Shown here: in pieces, positions 24,546-33,959 of the stretch
Layout: every line of letters begins with the position of its first letter
How positions within the stretch are numbered: the first letter of the stretch is position 1
Source: Microvenator marinus
GTDB lineage: Bacteria > Myxococcota_A > Bradymonadia > Bradymonadales > Bradymonadaceae
NCBI RefSeq assembly: GCF_007993755.1
Contig: NZ_CP042467.1
Location: 5,418,001-5,482,000 of the forward strand
DNA length: 64,000 nucleotides
Reading direction: 5' to 3'
Translations under genes and position numbers: made by a program
Notes under the pieces: model-generated
What the model was told of the DNA's origin: nothing
The model's input: the letters and a program-made list of their open reading frames with translations, nothing else
Database searches by the model: none

Positions 24546-25688
24546 ATGATTGACCACATAAAGAGAGAGGAAGAGTTCTTGCGGGTGAAAAGACTGCTGG
24601 AGCAATTCCCGGTGGTCGCTTTGATTGGACCGCGACAAGTTGGGAAGACGACTCTCGCGCTCCAGATTGCTGAGCTCGAACCTCAGTGGCATCACTTTGA
24701 TCTGGAAGACCCTCGCGACAAGGCTCGCCTGGCAGAACCCAGCCTCGCCTTGCGACCACTTGAGGGCCTCGTGATCATTGACGAGATCCAACTCAAGCCA
24801 GACTTGTTTCCATTGCTCCGTGTGCTTGCCGATCGCAAGTCCAAGACAACCCGATTCCTGGTCTTGGGTAGTGCGTCACCCGCACTGATTCAGGATGGTT
24901 CGGAGTCTCTTGCTGGCCGAATTGCATTCCATCAACTTCGGGGTTTCTCCCTGGCCGAAATTGGCGAATCCCACCTTCAGGACCTCTGGCTCCGCGGAGG
25001 ATTCCCGCGTTCCACATTGGCTACAGATGATGACGCCAGTGCCGAGTGGCGAGAGCAATTCATTCAGACGTTTGTCCAGCGTGACCTTCCACAACTGGGT
25101 TTTACGCAATCGTCTGCGACCATCAGCCGGTTCTGGGCGATGTTGGCGCACTATCACGGCCAAACGCTGAATTATTCGGAGCTGGGGCGCTCGTTGGGGC
25201 TCGCCGATAACACTGTCCGTAGTTACATCGATATTCTTGAGTCAACCTTCATGGTGCGTCTGCTTCAGCCTTGGTTTGAAAATATCTCGAAACGACAGGT
25301 GAAGTCGCCAAAGCTCTACGTGTCCGATTCAGGGATTTTTCACACACTCATGGGTATTGATAGCTGGTTAGGGCTGCAACGCCATCCGAAGCTCGGAGCA
25401 TCTTGGGAGGGGTTTACTTTGATGGAGGTATTGCGCGCGTATCCAAGGCATCAAGCCTACTTCTGGGCTACTCATGCAGGGGCCGAGTTGGATCTGCTCT
25501 TGGTCCGTGGAGAAGAGCGGTTGGGCTTTGAGTTTAAACGCTCCGATAGTCCCTCGACCTCAAAGTCAATGCACATCGCAATTGAGGATTTGCAACTCGA
25601 TCATCTCACCGTTGTACACGCTGGTGAGGCAACGTTTCCCCTAGCAGAGAAAATTACGGCGAAGTCTCTACGAGAGTTCGCAGTTTAG
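24546..25688 (+). CDS. AAA_14/DUF4143 ATPase
   Basis: A 380-residue protein with Walker A GPRQVGKTT (residues 28-36), Walker B LVIIDEIQ, a sensor-like GSASP, a specificity motif (FSLAEIGE, WLRGGFPRSTLA) and the DUF4143 nuclease-like C-terminal part (WEGFTLMEVLRAY, AYFWATHAGAELDLLLVRGE, LGFEFKRSDSP). The last region (E-x-D-x16-ExK-like: ELDLLL then EFK) is a PD-(D/E)xK-like arrangement. Proteins of this group are widespread, often mobile, and of unsettled function. It is intact and stands alone between the scrap region and the propeller gene. Confidence 0.9.
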   Translation: MIDHIKREEEFLRVKRLLEQFPVVALIGPRQVGKTTLALQIAELEPQWHHFDLEDPRDKARLAEPSLALRPLEGLVIIDEIQLKPDLFPLLRVLADRKSKTTRFLVLGSASPALIQDGSESLAGRIAFHQLRGFSLAEIGESHLQDLWLRGGFPRSTLATDDDASAEWREQFIQTFVQRDLPQLGFTQSSATISRFWAMLAHYHGQTLNYSELGRSLGLADNTVRSYIDILESTFMVRLLQPWFENISKRQVKSPKLYVSDSGIFHTLMGIDSWLGLQRHPKLGASWEGFTLMEVLRAYPRHQAYFWATHAGAELDLLLVRGEERLGFEFKRSDSPSTSKSMHIAIEDLQLDHLTVVHAGEATFPLAEKITAKSLREFAV

Positions 25689-25762
25689 GCTCAGTCAACT
25701 TCCTTTCAGCAGCTCGAAATTCTCGGTTTTAATCATGGCATCACCTGCAAAGCCCCTCTAAG

Positions 25763-27064
25763 ATGCGCGATTGGGAGTCAGAGTTCGTGAGAGATAAGAT
25801 GGGCAAAATTGAAGTGTCGATGGGCGAGGATGGGACGGTTTTTGTGGAGCTGGAGAAATCCGTTTTGCTCGAGATTCCGACGTGGATTACCGACTCCAGC
25901 AATCCCGACGAAGCGGTCTTGATTTGTGAGTTTCACAGGCGTCAGAAGCTGACGGACGAAGAGCTCTACGACTTGATTCTCTATGTGTTGGAAGATTTCT
26001 TTCGACAAGCTGACCAGCATCTCTGCTGGGAATTCGTGGACTTGGACCGCGAAAGCTGGGCGCGTGGACCTATGGGTGTGCCTCTGGTTTCGTGGACAAG
26101 CATCGAGGACGCGTGGCCGCCAGGCATTGAGACTCGTCCTACCCAACTGAAGGGCGCACCGCGTGTCTCCGGGCTTCAAGAGGTTGGGGCGGTCAAGGGT
26201 TTCAGAAGCATTTTGACCGCGATTACGGCCACACCGGACGGCCGGTTTATCACGGCACATGGGAGCGGCGATATTCAGCTCGTGGACCCAAAGACTGGCA
26301 AGAAGGAGAAGGTCACCAAGCTTGAAACGCCGATGGGGCTCGGCAGTGTCTGGATTACTCAAGCGGGCGTTGTGGTGGCGCACTCGCGGAACAAGGTCTT
26401 TGCTCTGGCGGATGGAAAGCTGAGTGAGCTCGATTTCTTAGGTCTTGCGTGCATGCCTTCACCGGATGGCACTCGGGTAGCGATTGGTGATGATGAAGGC
26501 GATGTCCGGATTTGTTCGTTGCCAGATCTCAAGGAAATAGGGCGGTTTCAGGCGGCACACGGCGTGCCGTGGCAGGAGGGGTGGAGCCGTTCCAAAAGCT
26601 ATTGGCCATGCATTTGGAACCTGAGCTTCATTGATGAGACGCACATTGTGGTGAGCCACACATTTCCGATTATCTCTTTCTGGAATATCGACACCCACGA
26701 GCGCCTCAATGTCATGATTGATTATGAAATTCCAAGGCCTTCGATAGCCCAAACTGGTCGAATCATTGCTCACGCAGGGCAGGGCCTAATCAGGGTGATT
26801 TCTGCCGAAGGAGATGTTTGCGGCGAGCATCGACACGCAGAGACTACGTTTCGGATGAGTTGCGCGGGACTTGGCAGAGGAGGGCGCGTGGCGTGCACGC
26901 AGTACTCGGGCTCCACCATTCGTGTTTGGGACGCAGAAACAGGCAATCTTTTTGCCGAAGTACCGTGCCGCAAGAACGAGCCTTTTGCTGTCAGCGATTC
27001 AATGCTCGCCTGCGTTCACCCGGAGACGCGCCAGCTGACGTTCTACGAACTCCCAATCACCTAA
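25763..27064 (+). CDS. Beta-propeller (WD40-like) protein with an N-terminal helical domain
   Basis: A 433-residue protein. Residues 1-130 are an acidic domain with alternating strands and helices (FVELEKSVLLEIPTWITDSS; EELYDLILYVLEDFFRQADQ). Residues 150-433 hold spaced propeller motifs with WD-like ends (FRSILTAITATPDGRFITAH, SIDETHIVVSHTFPI-like units, STIRVWDAETGNLFAEV). No signal peptide or protease motif. The fold is usually a binding platform. Short copied pieces of this gene occur at 23984-24145 and 28781-28828. Function unknown. Confidence 0.75.
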   Translation: MRDWESEFVRDKMGKIEVSMGEDGTVFVELEKSVLLEIPTWITDSSNPDEAVLICEFHRRQKLTDEELYDLILYVLEDFFRQADQHLCWEFVDLDRESWARGPMGVPLVSWTSIEDAWPPGIETRPTQLKGAPRVSGLQEVGAVKGFRSILTAITATPDGRFITAHGSGDIQLVDPKTGKKEKVTKLETPMGLGSVWITQAGVVVAHSRNKVFALADGKLSELDFLGLACMPSPDGTRVAIGDDEGDVRICSLPDLKEIGRFQAAHGVPWQEGWSRSKSYWPCIWNLSFIDETHIVVSHTFPIISFWNIDTHERLNVMIDYEIPRPSIAQTGRIIAHAGQGLIRVISAEGDVCGEHRHAETTFRMSCAGLGRGGRVACTQYSGSTIRVWDAETGNLFAEVPCRKNEPFAVSDSMLACVHPETRQLTFYELPIT

Positions 27065-27131
27065 CGGCACCGTCGTTGAGCTGGCCGAGCGTTGCGTTTG
27101 CGGTCAATCCTAACCGCGCGTCACCATGTGG

Positions 27132-28133
27132 CTAGAGCTGTCCTTTGAACCAAATCGCACTGCTCCCAGATACGGGTAAGCGACGCCATTCACCTGATTC
27201 AACGTGTATGGCGAAAGCCTCATAATCAGGTTTGTGACCCACAAAGAAGTTGACGTATTTCCGTCCACTGTACCGAGTGGAGCGCACCAGGAGATGTTGG
27301 CTGTCCGGCGAAAAGGCGAGGATATCTATCAACTCAGGTCTCGAGGTGCTGGCATCGGCCGTCTGCCACGGAAGCAGTGGGGGCTCGAAGACGTGTTCCG
27401 TCAGCCGGCGCTTCATCCCATCTTGCCACACCCAGATCTCGCCATCATAACGTACCGCCAGAGTCTTTCCGTTGGGGCTCCACAGAAGATCGTGTCCACC
27501 CTCGTAGATGGTATCAAGTCCCATTCGGTCTGATCTGGGACCGAGAGCGAAACGGTCAACTAGGGTCTGCTCTCGAGTCACAATGGAGATTTGGAGCCGT
27601 GAATCGTACGTCATCAGGGCAAACCGGTCTAAAACCGGGTTGTAGTCAACATGTCCGAAACTGCCTTCGACGGGCAGGTTTCGGATAACACCGAGGGGCT
27701 CATTATGGGAAAGGGAGAAACCCAAAGAGTCCTCATCGGAGGACCACCACTCTCCGTTTGGTCCCAGACCTAAGTAGTCCGACCCAAGCCATTTTTTGAA
27801 TTCGGACTCCGGAATCTCTCGGGGGGTTCCTTGCCCCAAGTACCAGCAGCTGTGGCCGGTGCCTCCCATCAGGTGTCCGCACATCAGGTTTCTCCCGTCG
27901 TTGAGCCGGTAGAACTTGGGTTGGCTCCCTACATTCAGTTGCCAATCCAACGTCTCAGTCTTTTGCGAAGTTACCCGTTGATACCTATGAGGTTCGCGAT
28001 CCTCTTTTTGAAAAAAGACGATAGACTCATCTGCAGGGAGGACGTAGAGCGCCACCGGATGGGGCGTCTCGCCTCGACAGCTGAGCCCCAAAGCTCCTAA
28101 AAGAAACGTCAAATTCACGAGTCTGTTGCGCAT
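27132..28133 (-). CDS. Predicted lipoprotein with beta-propeller-like strands
   Basis: The ATG at 28133 follows AAGGA by 5 bases and opens a signal peptide ending in a lipobox (LGALGLSCRG); the longer frame would bury it. The 333-residue mature protein contains repeats of W/Y with Asp-rich turns (NPVLDRFALMTYDSRLQISI, GHDLLWSPNGKTLAVRYDGE, IWVWQDGMKRRLTEH, DILAFSPDSQHLLVRSTRY) as in TolB or YncE-type propellers. Likely periplasmic or surface bound. Its start lies only 11 bases from the next gene, which points the other way. Confidence 0.75.
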   Translation of the reverse strand: MRNRLVNLTFLLGALGLSCRGETPHPVALYVLPADESIVFFQKEDREPHRYQRVTSQKTETLDWQLNVGSQPKFYRLNDGRNLMCGHLMGGTGHSCWYLGQGTPREIPESEFKKWLGSDYLGLGPNGEWWSSDEDSLGFSLSHNEPLGVIRNLPVEGSFGHVDYNPVLDRFALMTYDSRLQISIVTREQTLVDRFALGPRSDRMGLDTIYEGGHDLLWSPNGKTLAVRYDGEIWVWQDGMKRRLTEHVFEPPLLPWQTADASTSRPELIDILAFSPDSQHLLVRSTRYSGRKYVNFFVGHKPDYEAFAIHVESGEWRRLPVSGSSAIWFKGQL

Positions 28134-28144
28134 CCGAATCCTTA

Positions 28145-28765
28145 ATGTCCACGACCTTCCAAATCTATCCTCGTTCGTCTCGGATTCCAACTTATTCGGA
28201 AGTTGTCGACGTGACGACACACGAGATGAGCCTCCGTCTTGAAGAGCTCCAAATTTACCAAACAATTCAAATGACATACCCTGTCCGTTCCATGGACGAG
28301 AGGTCCGTCACTATGCCAGACCCCAACGAAAACTTCGTCTGGGCGAATGGCTCATACTTGTGGTTTGGAATTTGCGGCTTGGAAGGCGGGATCGACGGCT
28401 ATTGTCGGAAAACAACGGGGCTCACGCGAGAGCTTTGGGACGAGTTTTTTGAGTTGCCGCAGTTCGCCAGGCGCAGGGAATTGGCGCTGGAGTGTTTGGC
28501 AACGGGTCACTCTTGGGCATTTCGACGTTCCATGGGACAATTGGGAATCACAAACCTTCTGCACGGCATTCTTGCTGGCTCAATTGCAAAGCTTACAGAC
28601 GGCTTGATCTTGTCGGATGATTCTGCCTGGGAGTGGGAAAAGATGCCTTATACGACTGATGAGTTCCTTGCTGAGTTTTTCGTGCCCGAACGAACTGCGG
28701 ATCCGAGACATCGTGGGTGGGCTGAAGAATGCCTGAAAAATATAGCAAGAGAGTTAACCGGATGA
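28145..28765 (+). CDS. Hypothetical soluble protein, 206 residues
   Basis: The ATG at 28145 is within the promoter of the divergent lipoprotein gene, so the true start may lie further in; MSLRLEEL and MTYPVRS at later codons are alternatives. The protein has helical segments (RLEELQIYQTIQM, TRELWDEFFELPQFARRREL) and an acidic end (TTDEFLAEFFVPERTAD). No motif known. The 3' flank carries a small scrap of the propeller gene. Confidence 0.55.
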   Translation: MSTTFQIYPRSSRIPTYSEVVDVTTHEMSLRLEELQIYQTIQMTYPVRSMDERSVTMPDPNENFVWANGSYLWFGICGLEGGIDGYCRKTTGLTRELWDEFFELPQFARRRELALECLATGHSWAFRRSMGQLGITNLLHGILAGSIAKLTDGLILSDDSAWEWEKMPYTTDEFLAEFFVPERTADPRHRGWAEECLKNIARELTG

Positions 28766-28780
28766 ACAAAGTTCCGCGAG

Positions 28781-28828
28781 AGGAGGGTGGAGCCGTTCCA
28801 AAAGCTATTTGCCATGCATTTGGAGCCT
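28781..28828 (+). pseudogene. 48-bp scrap of the beta-propeller gene
   Basis: Matches 26575-26623 with one indel and two or three substitutions (GWSRSKSYLPCIW-type codons). It is not coding in this setting. It shows another copied fragment of the same gene. Confidence 0.6.
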
Positions 28829-28976
28829 CCTGACAACCAAATCCACATACTCACCATGCTTCATATTCTTGACGCTCGATGATCTTGTCGCGAGCGAATA
28901 TGTCCAAAGCGTTCGGCTGGACCTCGATCATCTTTCATTGACCCATGAGGATACATGAATCTCTTCGTTGGGTGAT

Positions 28977-29870
28977 TTAGTTTGAACTTTCAGGATTTAA
29001 GGCCTTGATGCGCGCGTAGAACGTGGAGGGTTCGAGCTGGGCTGGAAGCCCAGCGACCTGACCATCACCAAGCTCAATGACGACCCATCGGCCGGTTTCA
29101 AGGCGAGCAATATCCATAGTGAAAAATCGACTTTGGATGTGCTTTGCGAGTTCTTCGAATTCGTGCAGTGGCGGGGCAATGGTGCTTATTTGTTCGTCCC
29201 AGTAGGGGGTGCATGTCACGAGTTTAAGGTCCAAGAAGAAGAGTCGAAACTCCACGAACTGCGGCATCCCACTTTGAGGATGAGGGCCGATGGGATCGAG
29301 GTCCAGAAACTCACGGAATACCAGGCCTCCTGCCAGCGATTCACCTCGCAATTCGAGAAATCGGTCTATCACGCGTCGCGCGTGTTCTGTCTTGGAGGCG
29401 TCGGGTATGAAACACGCCTCATTCCAGTAGTGTTTCTCAGATTTTACGTAGTCTTTAATGATGACAGGCTTTGAACCAAAGACTTGGAGAGCGTTTTCAA
29501 TCTGGCTGTCTAGATCGTGGGCTGAGAGCTCAAACCACACGGTTTTGGCGGTGTTGTCCGCAATAATCGAGTAGCTCGACGGAAGGTGATGGCAATGGAC
29601 ATATTGCTCTGGAGAGTTGATGAGTCTTATGCCGTGTGAAGCGCACTGGGAGTAGAGTTGCCGATACTCCTCGGCATGTAGCATCCAGCCCCGATACAGG
29701 GCCTGAGATGGCTTTGCGGTAGGCTTTAATAGGGGATTGCCATGTGAGACGAGGGACTCGTAATCCATAAGTTCGATGGGGCAACCAGCCGCCTTTGCAG
29801 CGTTGGCTTCCATCTCGTAACTTGAGTCGACCTTGTGTCGTGCGAAAGGTTCGCTACAGAAAATAATCAT
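28977..29870 (-). CDS. ATP-grasp protein, R2K family
   Basis: A 297-residue protein with the ATP-grasp pattern of the R2K clade: SKPVIIKDYVKSEKHYWNEA (nucleotide-binding lysines), then the acidic metal-binding end MPQFVEFRLFFLDLKLVTCT and FTMDIARLETGRWVVIELGD. R2K proteins were described in families of peptide-ligase-like enzymes linked with conflict and phage contexts, where they form amide bonds with unknown partners. No neighbouring acceptor protein is obvious. No signal peptide. Confidence 0.85.
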   Translation of the reverse strand: MIIFCSEPFARHKVDSSYEMEANAAKAAGCPIELMDYESLVSHGNPLLKPTAKPSQALYRGWMLHAEEYRQLYSQCASHGIRLINSPEQYVHCHHLPSSYSIIADNTAKTVWFELSAHDLDSQIENALQVFGSKPVIIKDYVKSEKHYWNEACFIPDASKTEHARRVIDRFLELRGESLAGGLVFREFLDLDPIGPHPQSGMPQFVEFRLFFLDLKLVTCTPYWDEQISTIAPPLHEFEELAKHIQSRFFTMDIARLETGRWVVIELGDGQVAGLPAQLEPSTFYARIKALNPESSN

Positions 29871-29959
29871 CGGTCCATGCTACACGTCTGTTTGGCACAT
29901 TACGTGCCGAAGACTACGATTAACGCAAAAAAGAGAAGCGACATTGAGGTACTCTCATC

Positions 29960-30595
29960 CTAGCTGAGTTCCGCGAGTACCTCATGGATCTCCGCCCTTG
30001 AGGTTTGACCGCGCGCAAGTTCGTCATCTTCCATGTGGAGGAGTTCGGAAAAGAAGAGGTGACCTGCCTCGACGACCTCGGGGTTCGCGCCCAGCGAAAT
30101 TGCCGCGAACAACGCGTCTTCAGCCTGAGTGATTCGGCGATTGCGCCGCGCAAAGTCAAAGAGTGCCTCGTAGGAAGGCAAGGCGAGCGCTGATGCGTGG
30201 GTTTGGGCGACGTCGTGACGCAAAAACGTCGTGAGTTCGCTTTCGGCAATCAGCGCTGAAGTTGTATCAATCTGGCCCAGCGCGTGCTTAAGGCAGCGGA
30301 TGGCCCAGGGTGTTGATAGGCGAGCCAAGTCGTCGCGATTGGCCGCGAAGGATGTACGCGCATGCAGTGCGAACAAGCGTCCAAGTTCGGCCGCCAAACG
30401 TGGATCAAACTCGTCAACACTCTCGATATCTTCCGAAAAAATGAACTCAGGACGGGTGTTGAACGCATCGGCGATAGCGGCTTGAATCCGGTCTAGAGTG
30501 TGCTCAGGGGACTCGATATCCTTGCCCGCCAGAATCTGCCCAAAGGCCTGACTCAGTTGCTGGATGGAACGCATCAGGTAGTCGTTTCGAATCAT
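29960..30595 (-). CDS. DUF6483-like protein
   Basis: The start at ATG 30595 (MIRNDYLMRSIQQL) is chosen because this motif begins the family, as I recall it, in which DUF6483 proteins start with MIRNDYI. The 211-residue helical protein has no signal peptide; TPR-like helix pairs are visible (LARLSTPWAIRCLKHALGQI and EALFDFARRNRRITQAEDAL). Twelve bases separate it from the rhuM stop. Function unknown. Confidence 0.6.
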   Translation of the reverse strand: MIRNDYLMRSIQQLSQAFGQILAGKDIESPEHTLDRIQAAIADAFNTRPEFIFSEDIESVDEFDPRLAAELGRLFALHARTSFAANRDDLARLSTPWAIRCLKHALGQIDTTSALIAESELTTFLRHDVAQTHASALALPSYEALFDFARRNRRITQAEDALFAAISLGANPEVVEAGHLFFSELLHMEDDELARGQTSRAEIHEVLAELS

Positions 30596-30607
30596 GAAAA
30601 ACACCAG

Positions 30608-31642
30608 TCAAGTGGATGAACTGTCTTTTCGTTTTGGGACGTTCTGTAACACGATGTCGAAGTCACTTGGCTTCGAATCTGATTCGAGCACGCGTCTTTG
30701 ATGAAACTTCTCATATTCAGCTTCTGCCAGTTTTTTGGCCATCTCATGAGAGATTTTGCCTGCATGATTGAGGATGTCCCGGTCGTTGATTGCGAGAAAG
30801 CCATCTAGCTTTTTGATCCAGTCCTTCATGTACATCGGAATTCGACGCATCGCCTGACCTTGAGCGAAGATTAGGTACTGCTCCACAAGGTTGTTGAGCG
30901 CCGCCAATTCGTCTTCTGTCAGGTAGTTCTTGGCCGTCGCAATATCCTGTTTCCGAACCTTCGGCCCACGATAACTTGTCAGGCCCATATTGGGCTTGTC
31001 CGCATCAACTCGAGAATGAACGATCTCGGCTGCGGTCTGGCCAGTGATGGCCCAATGCATCTTGTTTTGCACTGTCTTGAAAAACTCAATGCTCAGGTCC
31101 AACGTTGGGTCATAGTCGATACTCGTGGCATAGATGTCCGTGATCTTCTGGTAGAACCTGCGCTCCGACGTCCTGATGTCCTGAATGCGCCGTTCAAGTT
31201 CTTCAAAATAATCGAACGGGTGGTCGGGATTCTTCAGACGTTCGTCGTCCAGTAAGAATCCTTTTCGGATGAACTCAGTGAGTTGTTGCGTCGCCCAGAT
31301 CCGAAAACGAGTCGCCACGTGGCTTTTGACTCGGTACCCAACCGAGATAATCATGTCCAAATTGTAGTAGTCGAGAAGCCGTTTGACCTCTCTTTTTCCT
31401 TCTAAACGAACTGACAAGTATTTCTTGTGAGTTGCCTCGGGTGAGAGCTCAAGTTCTTCATAAACATTAAGAATGTGCAGGCTGATGTTTTGCTGTGTTG
31501 TCTGAAAAAGCTCCGCCATTAGCTGTTGAGTCAACCAGACCGTCTCGCCCTCAAGCCGAACATCAAGCTTGAGCTTGCCGTCTTCGGATTGATAGACCAG
31601 AAACTGCCCCTTCCCATGCTCCTTGTCTTCTTCGACTGTCAT
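30608..31642 (-). CDS. rhuM: RhuM-family virulence/defence-associated protein
   Basis: The ATG at 31642 follows GGAGAAGG. The 344-residue product matches RhuM: a DNA-binding N-terminus (TVWLTQQLMAELFQTTQQNI, SVRLEGKREVKRLLDYYNLD), the MIISVGYRVKSHVATRFRIW motif and a helical C-terminus with QNKMHWAITGQTAAEIV and LNHAGKISHEMAKKLAEAEY. RhuM was named in a Salmonella pathogenicity island. Homologues (virulence_RhuM/KilA-N relatives) frequently lie next to restriction and defence genes, as here. The molecular role is not established. Confidence 0.9.
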   Translation of the reverse strand: MTVEEDKEHGKGQFLVYQSEDGKLKLDVRLEGETVWLTQQLMAELFQTTQQNISLHILNVYEELELSPEATHKKYLSVRLEGKREVKRLLDYYNLDMIISVGYRVKSHVATRFRIWATQQLTEFIRKGFLLDDERLKNPDHPFDYFEELERRIQDIRTSERRFYQKITDIYATSIDYDPTLDLSIEFFKTVQNKMHWAITGQTAAEIVHSRVDADKPNMGLTSYRGPKVRKQDIATAKNYLTEDELAALNNLVEQYLIFAQGQAMRRIPMYMKDWIKKLDGFLAINDRDILNHAGKISHEMAKKLAEAEYEKFHQRRVLESDSKPSDFDIVLQNVPKRKDSSST

Positions 31643-31865
31643 CCTTCTCCTTCAGTCCACTAGACGTGCATTGCACTAGAATGACGCGAGGTGGTCAACC
31701 GAAAGAATCTGTAGGCGGAGGGTAGGTCAGCAAGTGACATGAACGTCCTTGCGAAACTTCATTCTAATCGATGGCGCGGCATCGAGATTTCGATATTCCA
31801 AGCGAGACGCTCGACGACGTCAATCGAGTCGTTGTTGAAATACGGAACAATTCAACTTGCTGCGC

Positions 31866-33817
31866 TCAGAGAGCGGTGGATAGGAACTCATAGACGGAGG
31901 GGAGGGTGGCAAAGGAAGTGGCGGTCCAGATGTTTGGGAGGGACACGAACTTCAGGTGGTGGCCACGCTGAGGGAAGTTCGCAAGAGGGTTGGGCAACGG
32001 CTGGGGTGGGCCGAGCTCGAAGAGCCAGTAGTCAGCGGTGGACGTACTCATCCCGCCGGCTTGTTCCGCTCTCAGAGTGTTGCGCGGCTTGAGCTCTACA
32101 TTCAGAACCGGCCACACCCAGTAGGCTTGATGCGGTACGGTGCGGTCCGAAATCACCAGGAATCGGACTTCGCGGATGATGTAGGGGTCAATGCCTTCGC
32201 GCTCGGATGCCTCAAAACGCATATGAAACCAGCGCGCGGCACCGCTCCTAAAGCCTTCCAGATAGTCTTGGCTGCGCGGGTTCGCGTCGTCCTGACCGAT
32301 GCGCTGAGGAGGACCGGTCACGACCATGGTCAGGTTTGTATAACGTTCGTGACGCATTCCGGCCGTGGGGATTCGCGCCGACTTCCACGCAAAAACACGG
32401 TCATCCACCACCCCAAATCGTTCTTTGAAATAGCGCGTGAGCCAGGCGCGGCCGTCAGGGGAGGGGAGTAGCGGGAACGCGCCGATGCCCACCTCATCTA
32501 CCTCCTGAAAGTACGGGTGCACGGCCTCCATGTTCTCAGCGGACTGATGGAAGAAGCCCGGATAGAGCGCGAACGCGCCCACCACCGGCCGCACCCGCTC
32601 ACCCGGCCCGACCTGCCGTGTAATCGCATCGCGGAATCGATGCATCTGGTTGATGGCATCGTCTGGAACTCGGTCGGGCTCCATGTCCGGATTCAGGCGG
32701 TACTTCGCGTCGAAGAGCCAGAAGAGGCAGCCCACGCGCTGCCGAGTCTCCACAAACCCGAGCTCGTCCACGAGTAGGCGTTTGACCTCCAGCAGGCACC
32801 AGACCTCGTAGAGTTGCGCAATAGTCTTGGTGCCCACGGCAACGCCCTGGTCGAGCACGTTGAAGTAGAGTTTGAGCTCCTCCCAACACCTGTAAACCTC
32901 CGAATAACCTGCGCGCCCTTGGAGCGTGAGCGACTCCTGCATCATGCCGCGAAAATCCCCGACCTCGCGGAATAGCGGGTGATTGAGATTCGTCTCGAAA
33001 GGCTCCTTCCATCGCACAATCTGATTCACGAATGCCTCGGAGAACGTCTCATGCTCGCCGTCCACGCGCGAAAGCTCGGACGCGAAGCGTTTGAGGTTCC
33101 GGCAAACTTCGGCGACCACCATCTTCACAAAGCGGTTCTCCATGGTGTCCACGTGGAGGCGTTTTTCTGTGATGGCGTAGCGGCGCTCAAAGTGCCCGGC
33201 CTGAAGGCCTTCCTTGATGCGTTCTTCCTGCCGAGGACTGAGCGCACCTTTGATTTGCGCCGGCTTCTTCCAACGCACAGTCTCAGTGAGACGATTATGC
33301 GGCGCGTTCAGTACTCGCCGCACTCCATCCGCCAACTCATGGTGCAAGGACTCAAAGCGCTTTAACCACAACAACGGGAAGTGCGGGCCCTGCCGCCCTT
33401 TGCCCTCCGAGCCGTCCGTCAAAGCATTCAACGAGTAGCGCCAGAGCGGAAAGGCGCGGTCAATCTCGGCGCTCAGGTCGCGGTAGTCCGTCTGAATATC
33501 AAGCTTCGTCGCGTGGACCTCGCACTCGAAGACTTCGTCCACCATTTGGCCGCTACGGAGTTTGTAGCGAATAGGCAGGGTCCGACGCCCAACATGGTTC
33601 TGAAAGTCCACCTGGCCCCTCAGAAGCGCCTTCTGATAGCGATTATGGAAAAGGAACTGGGTGTTGATGCGCGTGAGCGGATGTTGGGGGGCGGCTCGAA
33701 GCTTAGGTCCACCAAAGCGACGAGCGTCCGCTCCAACATCTTCAGACTGCGCTCAACGTTGCGAGTGCTTATCCAAAGAACCCAGGCATCGGTGCGTATC
33801 GGCTCGAATTCATGCAT
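31866..33817 (-). pseudogene. McrC-like DUF2357/PD-(D/E)xK nuclease gene with a frameshift at a G6 tract
   Basis: The downstream part (31866-33611, 581 residues) resembles DUF2357 proteins: VGRRTLPIRYKLRSGQ, then KLDIQTDYRDLSAEIDRAFP, a segment DTMENRFVKMVVAEVCRNLK and a nuclease end with CLFWLFDAKYRLNPDMEPDR. The open frame also runs upstream of 33611 without a start (LTRINTQFLFHNRYQKAL). At the GGGGGG run near 33685-33690 it must change frame to join MHEFEPIRTDAWVLWISTRN, whose ATG is at 33817. A one-base change in that run restores one frame. McrB-type partner ATPase is absent. It may be decayed, phase variable or a sequencing error. Confidence 0.55.
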
Positions 33818-33959
33818 CGGATCAGGGCCAGAATGTTTTGAAGCCTTGGTCTGGTAGTGGATATCGAACTGGTTTGCGGCAGTCTCTTAGGCTAAGATTA
33901 CTCAAGACAACAAGACAACACGAGATGGACCAAAGAAAAGGTTTGAATTAGATTCGAGT

